From contig JAQBQB010000028.1 of the NCBI GenBank assembly GCA_028287235.1, positions 248,001-312,000 of the forward strand: a DNA stretch of 64,000 bases, in the 5' to 3' direction. The notes under the pieces are model-generated. The model worked only from the letters and a program-made list of their open reading frames with translations. It did not search any database and had not been told where the DNA came from. Shown here in pieces: positions 10,666-20,070 of the stretch. This DNA is from Gemmatimonadota bacterium (GTDB lineage Bacteria; Gemmatimonadota; Gemmatimonadetes; Gemmatimonadales; Gemmatimonadaceae). The first letter of the stretch is position 1. The number at the start of each line of letters is the position of its first letter. The position numbers and the translations under genes were made by a program.

Positions 10666-12434
10666 ACCGCGACCTGCTGCTGCGGCGTGCGCTGCGTGCG
10701 ACGGCCGTCGTCATCGCGGTCGCGGCCGTCATCGATCCGGCCGTCACGTCGGCGCGTTCGTCGAAGCCGGCGGTCGCCGTCGTCGCCGTCGACGGCGTGC
10801 ACGACTCGGCGTTGGCCGATCGCGTGGCGCGCACGCTGGCGAACGACTTCACCGTCATCCCCGCCTCATTCTCCGCCGGCGCAGCCACGGTGCTCGTCGG
10901 CGACCGTTTGCCCGCGACGACCTCGGAGCTCGCGTCGCCCGCGTTCGCCGTCGTTGGCATGGCAGACGGTGCGACGGTGCGACTCGAATCGGCGCACGCG
11001 CCGGCGTCGGCACCGTTCGACTCGCGCGTGCCGGTGTCGGTCGTCGCGCGCGCGACGGGAGCGGGCGGACGCACGCTCGACGTCACGCTGCGAGCGGGCG
11101 GTCTCGTCGTCGACCGCGTCTCGCGCACCGTGAACGGCGACGACCAGCGCGTGCCCGTATCGCTCACGTATCTGCCGACCGCGCCGGGCGCCGCGCCATT
11201 GCGCGTCACCGCTCAGCTCTCGGGCTCGCAAAGCCTCGCGACGGCCGACGTCGTCGTCGACGCGCGCGACACGCGGTGGTCGGTGCTCTTCTTCGATCCG
11301 CGCCCGTCATGGATGTCGACGTTCGTTCGCCGCGCCGTCGAGCGCGACCGGCGCTTCGTCGTCACGAGCCGTGTGGTCACGTCGCGCAACATCAGCATCG
11401 ATGCCGGGCAGCCGCCGAACAGACTCGACGACCTCGCCGGAGTAGCGCGCTTCGACGCGATCGTCGTCGGCGCGCCCGACGCATTGAGCGCCAGCGACGT
11501 CGCGGGACTCGAGAGCTTTCTGCGGCGGCGCGGCGGAAGCGTCGTGCTCCTGCTCGATCAGGCGGTGGCTGGTCCGTACGATCGACTCACCGACGTCCGG
11601 ACGTGGAGCACGCGCAGCACAGGCCCGATCGCGTCAATAGCGCGAACCGGCGCGGACTCCGCCGGCGTGCGCGCGTCGGAGATCGCGTGGCCGGCGACGC
11701 TCCCCTCTGGCGCCGACCCGCTCGCACACACCATGCGTACGACCGCGGACTCGGCAACCGACCGGACGGTCGTGTGGCGAGCTCCCGTTGGCGCCGGGCA
11801 GCTCACCGTGAGCGGTGCGCTCGACGCATGGCGCTATCGCGACCGCTCCGACTTCGATCGCTTCTGGCAGACGGCGATCGCGGAAGCGGCGGACGCCGCG
11901 CTGCCCGCCGTCGCCATCACCACGTCGAATGCGATCGTCGCGCCCGGCGAGCGAGCCGAGGTCACTGTCACATTCCGAGACGTCGCGTTGCGCGGAGCGC
12001 TGCCGGCTCGCGCGAGCGCGTCGGCGTCCATCGCGTCTTCCACCGATTCGATGCGCACGAACGTGGCGCTCCTCCCCGACGGTCCGGTGGGACACTTCCG
12101 CGGTTCGTTTCGCGGGCCGAAGAGGCCTGGCACGTATCGCGTCGCCGCAGTTGGCGACGGAATTACGGCAGAAACGCCGATCGTCGTGTCGAGCGACGTC
12201 GCGCACGCTGCGCCCGAGGGCCACGACATGCTCGGCGCATGGATCGGCGCGCACGGCGGACGAGTTCTGACGGCGTCACGACTCGCGGAGCTTCCCGCGG
12301 CATTGCGGAGCGCCATTCGTCCACAGCCAAGCGCCGAGACGTGGCATCCGATGCGGTCCACCTGGTGGATCGTTCCGTTCGCGCTTACGCTCGGCGGCGA
12401 ATGGTGGCTGCGGAGGCGCAAGGGCTTGGCGTGA
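10662..12434 (+). CDS. Membrane-anchored protein with glutamine-amidotransferase-like fold, MoxR operon
   Basis: 590 residues, starting in an ATGA overlap with the previous gene. There is an N-terminal TM (about residues 11-30) and a C-terminal TM (WWIVPFALTLGGEWWLRRR). The long extracytoplasmic part includes WSVLFFDPRPSWMSTFVRRA near residue 206, split here as WSVLFFDPRP and SWMSTFVRRA, followed by FDAIVVGAPDALS and GSVVLLLDQ. Such segments occur in the class-I-amidotransferase-like domains of large membrane proteins found beside BatA-type genes. No catalytic Cys-His pair is evident, so an enzymatic role is doubtful. It is the last gene of the operon. Confidence 0.8.
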   Translation: MNRDLLLRRALRATAVVIAVAAVIDPAVTSARSSKPAVAVVAVDGVHDSALADRVARTLANDFTVIPASFSAGAATVLVGDRLPATTSELASPAFAVVGMADGATVRLESAHAPASAPFDSRVPVSVVARATGAGGRTLDVTLRAGGLVVDRVSRTVNGDDQRVPVSLTYLPTAPGAAPLRVTAQLSGSQSLATADVVVDARDTRWSVLFFDPRPSWMSTFVRRAVERDRRFVVTSRVVTSRNISIDAGQPPNRLDDLAGVARFDAIVVGAPDALSASDVAGLESFLRRRGGSVVLLLDQAVAGPYDRLTDVRTWSTRSTGPIASIARTGADSAGVRASEIAWPATLPSGADPLAHTMRTTADSATDRTVVWRAPVGAGQLTVSGALDAWRYRDRSDFDRFWQTAIAEAADAALPAVAITTSNAIVAPGERAEVTVTFRDVALRGALPARASASASIASSTDSMRTNVALLPDGPVGHFRGSFRGPKRPGTYRVAAVGDGITAETPIVVSSDVAHAAPEGHDMLGAWIGAHGGRVLTASRLAELPAALRSAIRPQPSAETWHPMRSTWWIVPFALTLGGEWWLRRRKGLA

Positions 12435-12482
12435 TGACACCGGATGCGCCTCAACGAAACGCCGCGGCAATACGAATACTTC

Positions 12483-12511
12483 TTGACACTCCTCTGCCCA
12501 ATCCCTAGGCT
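12483..12511 (+). promoter_or_regulatory. Sigma-70-type promoter for the TldE/TldD pair
   Basis: TTGACA (12483-12488) and TAGGCT (12506-12511) are separated by exactly 17 bases. The -10 ends 10 nt before ATG 12522, so transcription should begin within a few bases of the start codon. This argues for the 12522 start (MYTREEVK) rather than the in-frame codon at 12444, which lies upstream of the promoter, and implies a leaderless or nearly leaderless mRNA. Confidence 0.72.
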
Positions 12512-12521
12512 CCGCCGCCTT

Positions 12522-13949
12522 ATGTATACCCGCGAAGAAGTCAAAGCAGTCGTCGACAAGGTCCTCAACATGGCCAAGGCCGACGCCGTCGAGGTGAATC
12601 TCACTGGCGGCGAACGGTCGGGCACGCGTTGGGCCAACTCGTCGATCACGACGAACCTCGTGCAGTACGACCGGCAGGTAAACGCCACGGTGCGCGTTGG
12701 CCAGAAGGTGGGGTATGGCACCACACGCGACTTCTCCGACGCCGGCCTGCAGAAGATGGTGAACGACGCCGTCGCCGAAGCGCAGAAGGCGCCGGACACG
12801 CCGAACCTTCCCGAGCTCCTTGGCGCGCAGGAATACATCCCGGTCGACGCCGCGCTGCCCGACATGGTGAAGTTCGGGCCGGCCGAGCGCGCGCGGATGG
12901 TGCGCGACAGCATCGACATGACCGAGAAGATGGGCGTGCTCGGCGCGGGCTACATCCCGAAGGGCGACACGACGACGTGCAACGCGAACTCGAAGGGACT
13001 CTTCGCGTACTACCGCGTCGCGGAAACAGGCATGGCGCTCACCTGCCGCATGCCCGACGGCAGCGGCTCGGGATGGTCGGGGACGGCCGGCATCAAGGAC
13101 GTCCGCATGGTCGACGCGAAGGCGCTCACCGAGGTCGCCGCGCAGAAGGCGATCAAGAGCCGCAACGCGAAGGCGATCGAGCCGGGCCGCTACACGGTGA
13201 TCCTCGAGCCGCGCGCCAACGCGCGCTTCATCTCGCTGCTCACGGGCATCTTCAATCCAAACGGCGGATTCGGCGGCGGCGGCGGTGGTGGTGCTGGACC
13301 CGATGGCCCTCCTCCTGCCGCTGACGGTCCACCGCCTGGCGCGGGCGGCGGGGGCGGCGGTGGGGGGGGTGGCTTCGGCGGCGGAATCGGCGGACCTGCG
13401 CAGTACATGCAGGGCAAGAAGATCGGCGACAAGTTGTTCAGCGACCTCTTCTCGCTGAAGAGCGACGTCGGCAATTCGCTGCTGCGCCAAACGACGATCC
13501 AGAACGACAACAAGCCGGCGAAGCCGGTGAGCTGGATCGACAAGGGCGTGCTCAAGAACCTCGCGGCCGGCCAGGCGGCGACGGTCAACATGAGCATGGT
13601 GCAGGAGGGCTCCGACCTGTCAATCGCCGACATGATCAAGCAGACCCGCCGCGGCCTGCTCGTGACGTCGTTCTGGTACATCCGCGCCGTGCCGTCGCAG
13701 GATCAGCCGCTGCTCAACACCGGCATGACGCGCGACGGGCTGTTCCTCATCGAGAACGGCGAGATCGTGGGGCCGGTGCAGAACTTCCGCTGGAACATGT
13801 CGCCGATCGTGGGCTACAGTAATCTCTCGCTCGTCGGAAAGCCGGTGCCGATGAACCTCGGCGAAGGGTTCGACCAGGGGAACGCGGCGCTCATTCCGCC
13901 GGTCCGCATCGAGGAATTTTACATGACGTCGGTCTCACCCGCCGTCTAG
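12522..13949 (+). CDS. TldE/PmbA-type metallopeptidase-homologue subunit
   Basis: 475 residues. The N-terminal [20 protein letters not shown] and the C-terminal region match the PmbA/TldE half of TldD/TldE complexes. The HExxxH zinc motif of TldD is absent, as expected for the E subunit. In other bacteria the heterodimer cleaves unstructured peptides (microcin B17, CcdA). A Gly/Pro-rich insert at about residues 248-290 interrupts the usual sequence. No signal peptide is seen, although its partner 24 bases downstream has a Tat signal. The start is set by the promoter at 12483-12511. Confidence 0.88.
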   Translation: MYTREEVKAVVDKVLNMAKADAVEVNLTGGERSGTRWANSSITTNLVQYDRQVNATVRVGQKVGYGTTRDFSDAGLQKMVNDAVAEAQKAPDTPNLPELLGAQEYIPVDAALPDMVKFGPAERARMVRDSIDMTEKMGVLGAGYIPKGDTTTCNANSKGLFAYYRVAETGMALTCRMPDGSGSGWSGTAGIKDVRMVDAKALTEVAAQKAIKSRNAKAIEPGRYTVILEPRANARFISLLTGIFNPNGGFGGGGGGGAGPDGPPPAADGPPPGAGGGGGGGGGGFGGGIGGPAQYMQGKKIGDKLFSDLFSLKSDVGNSLLRQTTIQNDNKPAKPVSWIDKGVLKNLAAGQAATVNMSMVQEGSDLSIADMIKQTRRGLLVTSFWYIRAVPSQDQPLLNTGMTRDGLFLIENGEIVGPVQNFRWNMSPIVGYSNLSLVGKPVPMNLGEGFDQGNAALIPPVRIEEFYMTSVSPAV

Positions 13950-13972
13950 CCATTGCAACAACAGGCAACACC

Positions 13973-15673
13973 ATGAGCCCGAATCGTCGCGACTTCATCA
14001 AGGGCGCCGCCGCAACCGGTGCGCTCGCCTTGCTCTCCCACGACCTCGTCGCGCAGATCGTGGCGCAGGGCCCCACGGGGCGTGTGCTCGAGTCCAAGTT
14101 CAAGGGACTCTCGGACATCGTGCTCGGCGAAGCGAAGCGCGGCGGCTGTAGCTATGCCGACGTACGCTTCACGCTCACCGCGAGCCCGCCGGGCGCGACG
14201 GTGAACTTCCGCACGGCCGCCGACGGAGCAGCGGCTGGCCGCGGCGGACGAGGGGCCGGCGCGGGTGCGGGCGGCGCCGGTGGTGGCGGTGGCGGCCGCG
14301 GCGCGCGGGGCGGTGGCCGTGGCGGCCAGGCCCAGCGCGAGATTCCGACGGAAGCGAACCGTCAGGCCGCGGGCTTCGGCGTGCGCGTCGTGCACAGCGG
14401 CGTGTGGGGCTTCGCGAGCAGCCCGATCGTGACGGAGGACGAAATTCGCCGCATCACGCGCGTCGCCACCGAAGTGGCCAAGGCGAGCGCGGTCGCGAAG
14501 AAGACGAACCTCAAGCTCGCGCCCGTCCAGGCGTACGTGGACAACTACGTCACGCCGATGACGAAGCATCCCACGTCGGTGTCGCAGACGGACAAGCAGG
14601 CGTGGGCACAGGCGATCGCCGACAAGGCGAGCGCCGTGAAGGGCGTCACCGCCGTCACCGTCGCGGCGACGCACACCTACGAGTGGCGCTACTTCGCGTC
14701 GAGCGAAGGCTCGTACATCGAGCAGGAGCTGTTCACGACGTCGCCCACGCTGACCGTCACGGCCAAGGTTGGCGACGTGACGCGCACGCGGAACTATCCG
14801 GGGGTCGCGTCGTGCGGCGGCTGGGAAGTCGCAGAACGCTCGGACTTTCTCGCGTCGGCCGAGCGGGTGGCGAACGAGGCGGTGGAATTCTGCACGGCCA
14901 AGCCCCTCGGCTCGAGCGGGCTGCGCGACCTGATCCTCTCGCCGTCGCACGCCATGCTGACGATCCACGAGATCGTGGCGCACGCCACGGAAGTGGACCG
15001 CATCGTGGGCTACGAGGCCAACTACGCCGGCACGAGCTTCGTTAAGATTTCTGATATTGGAAAACTGAAATACGGCTCGAAGCACATGAACATCACGGCC
15101 GACAAGACCGACGACGGCCTGGGCTCCACGGGCTACGATGACGACGGCGTGAAGTCGCAGAAGTGGCCGATCATCCGCGACGGCATCCTCGTGGGCCTGC
15201 AGACGAACCGCGAGACGGCGCACCTCGTCAGCGAGAGCTCGAGCCGCGGCTGCACCTTCGCCAACTCGTGGCGCGACTATCCGTTCCTCCGAATGCCGAA
15301 CGTGCACTTGGAGCCCGGACCGGCCAACTCGCCGACGCGCGAGGAGCTGATCGCCGACGTGAAAAACGGCGTCATGATCGACGGCCGCGGCAGCTACTCG
15401 ATCGACCAGCAGCGGTACAACGGCCAGTTCGGCGGCCACATGTTCTGGGAGATCAAGAACGGCAAGATCACGCGCCAGGTGACGGACGTGACCTACAACG
15501 CCATCACCACCGACTTCTGGGGCAACCTCGACGGCATCACGGGCCCGAATGAATATCAGAAGTTTGGCACCGGCGGCGACGCGAAGGGCCAGCCGACGCA
15601 GACGAACTCGATCTCCCACGGCTCGCCGTGGCTGCTGATCCGCAAGATGATGGTGGGCGCGGCGTTCGACTGA
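13973..15673 (+). CDS. TldD-type zinc metallopeptidase with Tat signal
   Basis: 566 residues. The zinc motif HEIVAH (H332, E333, H337) is the TldD HExxxH signature, and the C-terminal half aligns with TldD proteins by eye. The N terminus begins NRRDFIKG followed by a moderately hydrophobic stretch, a twin-arginine (Tat) signal, whereas classical TldD is cytoplasmic. A low-complexity Gly/Arg/Ala insert covers residues about 83-119. It follows the TldE-like gene by 23 bases, so both subunits should be made together. If TldD is exported folded, the TldE-like partner could travel with it; that is inference. Confidence 0.9.
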   Translation: MSPNRRDFIKGAAATGALALLSHDLVAQIVAQGPTGRVLESKFKGLSDIVLGEAKRGGCSYADVRFTLTASPPGATVNFRTAADGAAAGRGGRGAGAGAGGAGGGGGGRGARGGGRGGQAQREIPTEANRQAAGFGVRVVHSGVWGFASSPIVTEDEIRRITRVATEVAKASAVAKKTNLKLAPVQAYVDNYVTPMTKHPTSVSQTDKQAWAQAIADKASAVKGVTAVTVAATHTYEWRYFASSEGSYIEQELFTTSPTLTVTAKVGDVTRTRNYPGVASCGGWEVAERSDFLASAERVANEAVEFCTAKPLGSSGLRDLILSPSHAMLTIHEIVAHATEVDRIVGYEANYAGTSFVKISDIGKLKYGSKHMNITADKTDDGLGSTGYDDDGVKSQKWPIIRDGILVGLQTNRETAHLVSESSSRGCTFANSWRDYPFLRMPNVHLEPGPANSPTREELIADVKNGVMIDGRGSYSIDQQRYNGQFGGHMFWEIKNGKITRQVTDVTYNAITTDFWGNLDGITGPNEYQKFGTGGDAKGQPTQTNSISHGSPWLLIRKMMVGAAFD

Positions 15674-15680
15674 CCGCCGC

Positions 15681-16448
15681 CTACCGCTCGCGACTCCAGA
15701 ACAGCAGCACCCCGCACGCCGATCCGGTCCTGTTGTACTGCGGCGGCGTCGTGGCGCCGCCGGCGTAGTACTCGACGCCCGCAAACTCGTCCACCTTGAT
15801 CTTCTGCAGATCGTTGTCGGTGGACGGCACGCCGTCGATGTACACCTGTGACGCGCACCGCTGCCGCATGCTCGCCGCCACGCAGCTGCCCTGCCTGATC
15901 CCCTTCGTGATACAGGTGATCTCCACGCCGGGAAAGCGGCGGATCACGTTCGTCATCGTCGAGTTGTCGTTCTTCCGCAGCTCGTCGCCGGCAATGAAGT
16001 GGCCCATCCCGGTCTTTCGGCGCTCCTCGAACGCACGTAATCCTGGCGAGATGTAGTGCGGCGCCGAGTCCTTCGTCACCATGGTCGGCAGAACCTGCGC
16101 GGCGGGGTTGAGCATGATCGTCACCGGCAACGTGTCGGCCGGCGAGATGGCGACCACGAGCGATGTCGGCTCGAAGCCGATCTTCTGGATCTTCAGAAGG
16201 CTGCCGCCCTCGGGGAGGAACACCAGCGTCACGGTGCCGGTCTTCGTCGTGAGCGCCGAGACGCGCTGCATCACGTCCACCACTTCGGCGCCCTCGACCG
16301 GATCGCCTGTCTGGGCATTGAAGACGCCGAGCAGGCGATGGCGGTACGACGGGGCCGCTGGTGCGCCGGGCGTCTGCGCCCGCAACGGCAGAGCCTCGAC
16401 GGCCAGTGCAAGGACTGGAATGAGAAGACCTGAAAGGACGCGGCTCAT
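15681..16448 (-). CDS. Secreted carboxypeptidase-regulatory-like and TonB-plug-like protein
   Basis: 255 residues from ATG 16448, with a signal peptide ending near LPLRAQ. Residues about 35-115 look like a carboxypeptidase-regulatory (Ig-like) domain (LLGVFNAQTGDPVEGAEV). The region after 130 resembles a TonB-receptor plug (IRRFPGVEI, ASQVYIDGVP, VEYYAGG), but the chain ends without any beta-barrel. Four cysteines lie in the plug-like half and could form two disulfides. Short plug-only proteins are common in Gemmatimonadota as I recall, with unknown role. It converges on the TldD gene with a 7-base gap. Confidence 0.75.
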   Translation of the reverse strand: MSRVLSGLLIPVLALAVEALPLRAQTPGAPAAPSYRHRLLGVFNAQTGDPVEGAEVVDVMQRVSALTTKTGTVTLVFLPEGGSLLKIQKIGFEPTSLVVAISPADTLPVTIMLNPAAQVLPTMVTKDSAPHYISPGLRAFEERRKTGMGHFIAGDELRKNDNSTMTNVIRRFPGVEITCITKGIRQGSCVAASMRQRCASQVYIDGVPSTDNDLQKIKVDEFAGVEYYAGGATTPPQYNRTGSACGVLLFWSRER

Positions 16449-16514
16449 GCTCGAAGTTGGCTCCGGGCGTTCGTTCGCGACAGGGCGGTTACGCAACCCG
16501 AACATGTGCGACGC

Positions 16515-17228
16515 TCACGTCATCGCGTACACGACGAGGTTGACGGCGAAGCGAGTGTTGTCGCGCGAGCGAAAGCGCTTGTTTTTCCAGTCGTAGTCCC
16601 ACTCGCAACCGAAGTCCTGATTGGCGTAGACCACGCCGAGCCGGCCGCGGCGCTCGACGCCGCGCAGATAGCCGTGCACCACGTTGTCGCCCCAGCCATT
16701 GAGCTCGTGACTCGTCTGCGGAGGCCCGTCGAACTTGAAGAACGCGCGATACAGCGGGTGGGTGATCGGCAGCTTGGCCAGCACGTCGCTTCCGGCGAAC
16801 GCGCGATGCATCTCCGCCTCGAACGACTTGGCGTAGAGACCGTTGACGTCGTGATTGCAATCGTCCGAGAAGAGCAGCCCGCCGTTGTCGACGTACCGCA
16901 CGAGCCCCTGGCGTTCCTTCTCGCTGAAGCGGACGAGCTTGTGGCCCGTCATGAAGAGGAACGGAAACGCCGTGAGCTCTGTCGAGTCGAGTGTGATGAC
17001 GACTTCGTTCTGCTGGACGGGGATCTGGGTGTACTGGAGCAGCGCATCCAGCACGTTGGCGCACACCTTTGGGTTGTAATCCCAGTCGCCGGAATCGTAG
17101 CGGAGCCGCGCGAAGGTGAATTCGGACGCCGCCGGGCGCGTCTGCGCACGCAATGCCGCCAACAACGGGGTCGCCGCGAATCCGCCGGCCGCGAGGCCGA
17201 GGCTGCCGAGAAAGGTGCGCCGGTCCAT
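16515..17228 (-). CDS. DUF4159 domain protein with Tat signal
   Basis: 237 residues from ATG 17228, preferred because MDRRTFLGSLGLAAGG is a twin-arginine signal. The mature protein begins FTFARLRYDSGDWDYNP, the usual opening of DUF4159, and contains LFMTGHKLVRFS and GGLLFSDDCN. The domain is related to class I amidotransferase-like folds and often occurs with MoxR/DUF58 genes, but its function is unknown. It is exported to the periplasm if the Tat prediction holds. A 63-nt gap separates it from the small gene upstream of the next group. Confidence 0.88.
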   Translation of the reverse strand: MDRRTFLGSLGLAAGGFAATPLLAALRAQTRPAASEFTFARLRYDSGDWDYNPKVCANVLDALLQYTQIPVQQNEVVITLDSTELTAFPFLFMTGHKLVRFSEKERQGLVRYVDNGGLLFSDDCNHDVNGLYAKSFEAEMHRAFAGSDVLAKLPITHPLYRAFFKFDGPPQTSHELNGWGDNVVHGYLRGVERRGRLGVVYANQDFGCEWDYDWKNKRFRSRDNTRFAVNLVVYAMT

Positions 17229-17241
17229 GTATGATCGTTTC

Positions 17242-17424
17242 CTAATTGTGCTGTTCCGGGGCAGCCTTCTTCTCCGGATGCGGGTCGGGCGTGCCGGGAT
17301 GCAGCGGCTCCCAGCTCGGTGGGTCGCTGGCCGGAAAGCTCTCCGCCGACGCCTCGTCAACCTCGTCCGACGGCAACGGATCGGGAAGCTGCGTATCCGG
17401 AACGGGGTCGTTGGCGTGCGTCAT
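17242..17424 (-). CDS. Small conserved acidic protein with ESFPASDPPSW motif
   Basis: 60 residues from ATG 17424; GTG 17433 would add three. The central DEASAESFPASDPPSW is a motif shared by many very small proteins of proteobacteria and related phyla, which supports a real gene despite the size. It is rich in Pro, Asp and Glu, with no TM and no signal, and is likely disordered. Function is unknown. It lies 13 bases upstream of the DUF4159 gene on the same strand, so it may be cotranscribed, and it is divergent from the DinB gene at 17515. Confidence 0.7.
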   Translation of the reverse strand: MTHANDPVPDTQLPDPLPSDEVDEASAESFPASDPPSWEPLHPGTPDPHPEKKAAPEQHN

Positions 17425-17458
17425 GATTGTCACCGGGAGACGAAAACGGTCAGCCTGT

Positions 17459-17467
17459 TATAGTATA
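17459..17467. promoter_or_regulatory. Overlapping divergent -10 candidates
   Basis: In an AT-rich island the plus strand reads TATAGT (17459-17464) and the minus strand reads TATACT (17467-17462), overlapping each other. They sit between the divergent small protein gene and the DinB gene. Neither has a convincing -35 at 16-18 bases, so this is only a candidate shared promoter in which the two directions could compete. Confidence 0.35.
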
Positions 17468-17514
17468 CACGCAGTCTCAAAGCCGATTCATCGTCAAACC
17501 CGGATGACCGACCA

Positions 17515-18069
17515 ATGAACCATTATGCCGCCCCCGAGCTGGCCAACGCCTTCCGAACCGTTCGCCGGAACACCGTACAGGCCGCCGAGGAGATTCCCGA
17601 GGGCAAGTACGACTTCGTCGCCGCTCCCGGCGGCCGCTCGGTGCGCGGCCTCCTCACCCATATCGCCTTCCTCACGATGATTCCGGAGGACATGCACAAG
17701 ACGAATCGTCTGACGACCCTGAGTGGCTACGACTTCGGCGCGATCGTCGGCCGGGTGGACGCCGAGGAGCGGACGTCACGGACCAAGGCACAGATCATCG
17801 AGCTGCTCAGGTCCGAAGGCGAGCGCTTCGCCTCATGGCTCGAGTCGCTGACGCCCGACGAGCTTGGCGAGCGCATCGCCGACTTCGGCACCGCGCCGGC
17901 GCGGATGCGTCTCGAGCACCTCATGGGAGTGAAGGAGCACGAGATGCACCACCGCGGGCAGCTCATGCTCGTTCAACGCATGCTCGGCATGGTGCCGCAT
18001 CTCACGCGCCAGCGCGAAGAGCGCTTCCGCGCGCGGGCCGCCGCGGCCACCGCATCGGCGGCCACGTAA
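17515..18069 (+). CDS. DinB family protein
   Basis: 184 residues. It shows the DinB four-helix pattern with metal-ligand candidates in GLLTHIAFLT (about residue 47) and HEMHHRGQLMLVQRMLG (about residues 142-158). The C terminus is an Ala/Arg-rich tail. It is the second DinB protein in the window but differs clearly from the one at 3876-4382, so they are distant paralogues. Members are metal-dependent transferases or unknown. It is convergent with the amidase gene, 12 bases away. Confidence 0.9.
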   Translation: MNHYAAPELANAFRTVRRNTVQAAEEIPEGKYDFVAAPGGRSVRGLLTHIAFLTMIPEDMHKTNRLTTLSGYDFGAIVGRVDAEERTSRTKAQIIELLRSEGERFASWLESLTPDELGERIADFGTAPARMRLEHLMGVKEHEMHHRGQLMLVQRMLGMVPHLTRQREERFRARAAAATASAAT

Positions 18070-18081
18070 CGACCCCGGCGG

Positions 18082-19998
18082 TCAGTGGCGGGCGGACGCG
18101 GGCAGCTCGACTGTGCTCTCGTCGCCCGCCACGCCGCGCCGGCGCGTGAACAGCCCGAGCCGCATCTTTCCTGCAGCCAACGCACGCCGATCGGCCGCGG
18201 CCAGCGTCGTGCGCCCGTTGGTGCGCAGCACTCCCGGTCCCGCCAACCGCTGCACCACGCGCTCGGCGCCGGTGGAATCGACTCGGCGCAGCACGACCGC
18301 GTCGATCGAATCGCTCGCGATGCCGCTCACCACGACGGTGTAGTCGAGATCGCCCGACGTGGCGTCGTAGGTGAACGCTGCCTTAGCAAGCGCGCCCAGC
18401 GACCGGACGGCGGCGTTGAACTTCACCGGCGTCGAAGAGGCCTTGGGCGCCGGGAGCGGCGGCATCGCCGGTGGTGGCCGGCGGCGGGGCCCCGCCTGCT
18501 CGAACGCGAAGGCCATGGAGACGAGCCGCGCGTCGGCGAACGGCCGGCCCAGCAGCTCGAGGCCCACCGGCAATCCATCGGACATGAATCCGGCGGGTGC
18601 GCTCAACGCGGGCAGTCCGCTCTGCGCCGCGAGGTTGCACGTGGACCCGGCCTGCACGTCGCCCACGATCACGGGGCGCTGGCGCATCGTGGGATACGCC
18701 AGCGCGTCGAGGTGCAGGCTGTCGAGCACGGCGACGATTCTCGCCTGCAGCACGTTGCGCTTCGCCAGCGCGGCGCGATACGCCTCGCTGTCCCGGTTCT
18801 GCACGGTGTCGACGAGCTTGAACCGGTTCTCCAACGCGGCGTGATACAGACCGCGCTCCAGAATCTCGTGCATCGACTTGACCGGCGCGTTCGGGACGCC
18901 GGCGAGATAGTCGATCAGGTCGAACTTCGTCTCCATGTTGAGGACGCTCGTGCCCGCGATGAGCGTTTCGAAATCGGGGATCGTGACGTCGACGACCTCC
19001 GCGCCGAGGGCGCGCATGCTTCGCACCGCCGCGCGAACCGTGTCGGCGATGATCGCGTCGGCGTCGGCGAAATAGTTCGTGAACAGCCCGATGCGCGCGC
19101 CGCGCAGCGCCGTTTTCGAGAGCGAGTCGATGAAGTGCGGCAGCGCGCGCCCGTTCAGCACGCGCGTGTCGGCGTCCGACGGGTCGGGGCCGATGGTGAC
19201 GTCGAGCGCGATCGCGAGATCGGTCATCGTGCGCGCGAGCGGGCCCGGAACGTCCTGGGTGTGCGAGAGCGGCACGATGCCGTCGCGGCTCGCCAAGCCC
19301 TGCGTGGGCCGCAAGCCGAACAGGCTTCCGTACGCCGCGGGAATGCGAATGGAGCCGCAGGTGTCGGAGCCCCAGCCCACGGCGGCGAAGTTGGCAGCGA
19401 TCGCCGCGCCCGTGCCGCCGCTCGAGCCGCCGGGACAGCGCGTCTGATCGTACGCGTTACGCGTCTGTCCGCCGAGGGAGCTGATCGATGTGATGCCGGC
19501 CGCCAGCTCGTGCATGTTCGACTTGCCGATGATGATCGCGCCCGCGGCGCGAAGCTTCGCGACGACGAACGCATCGCGCCCCGGCCGCGATTCGGCCAGC
19601 GCGATCGAGCCCGCGCTCGTGACGCCGTCGACCGTGCCGTAGTTGTCCTTGATGATGATCGGCACGCCGTGCATCGGCCCGCGCACCTTGCCGCTCTTCC
19701 GCTCGGCGTCGAGCGCCGCGGCATCGGCGCGGGCGCGCGGGTTCATGTGGATCATCGCGTTCAGCCGCGGACCGTGCGTGTCGTACGCGGCGATGCGCGC
19801 GAGGTACGCGTCGACGAGCGCGACGGACGTCGTACGCCCGCTGGCGAGCGCCGACTGTATCTGCGGAATCGTGGCTTCAGTGACTTCGAACGCCGGCGGG
19901 CGCCCGCGCTGCGCCCGAGCCGCGGGCGCGGCGGCGAGAAGAGCCGCGACGGCAACCCATGCGCCTGCTCCGGCCATCCATTTCGAGAAGATCGACAT
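18082..19998 (-). CDS. Exported amidase-signature hydrolase with C-terminal CHRD-like domain
   Basis: 638 residues from ATG 19998, with a signal peptide ending near AARAQ. The amidase-signature triad region is complete: the catalytic Lys in GVPIIIKDNYG, the GGSSGG loop, and GSDTCGSIRIPAA carrying the nucleophilic Ser. The catalytic core ends near residue 500. The remaining about 110 residues (from VKFNAAVRSLG, through LDYTVVVSGIASDSIDAVVL) resemble a CHRD beta-domain, with the usual AHIH segment replaced. The substrate is unknown; such exported enzymes hydrolyse amides or acyl-amino compounds. The fusion is uncommon. Confidence 0.9.
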   Translation of the reverse strand: MSIFSKWMAGAGAWVAVAALLAAAPAARAQRGRPPAFEVTEATIPQIQSALASGRTTSVALVDAYLARIAAYDTHGPRLNAMIHMNPRARADAAALDAERKSGKVRGPMHGVPIIIKDNYGTVDGVTSAGSIALAESRPGRDAFVVAKLRAAGAIIIGKSNMHELAAGITSISSLGGQTRNAYDQTRCPGGSSGGTGAAIAANFAAVGWGSDTCGSIRIPAAYGSLFGLRPTQGLASRDGIVPLSHTQDVPGPLARTMTDLAIALDVTIGPDPSDADTRVLNGRALPHFIDSLSKTALRGARIGLFTNYFADADAIIADTVRAAVRSMRALGAEVVDVTIPDFETLIAGTSVLNMETKFDLIDYLAGVPNAPVKSMHEILERGLYHAALENRFKLVDTVQNRDSEAYRAALAKRNVLQARIVAVLDSLHLDALAYPTMRQRPVIVGDVQAGSTCNLAAQSGLPALSAPAGFMSDGLPVGLELLGRPFADARLVSMAFAFEQAGPRRRPPPAMPPLPAPKASSTPVKFNAAVRSLGALAKAAFTYDATSGDLDYTVVVSGIASDSIDAVVLRRVDSTGAERVVQRLAGPGVLRTNGRTTLAAADRRALAAGKMRLGLFTRRRGVAGDESTVELPASARH

Positions 19999-20070
19999 CC
20001 GCACAAACTGGCGCCGCACTCCTGGCGGCGCCAGCTATCGAGCACGAGATATCGAGCACGAGCTGCCGCG

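Noticed and set aside
13946-15784. Minus-strand open frame of 612 codons opposite TldD
   Set aside because: Shadow of the TldD gene, whose HEIVAH motif and Tat signal leave no doubt about the coding strand.
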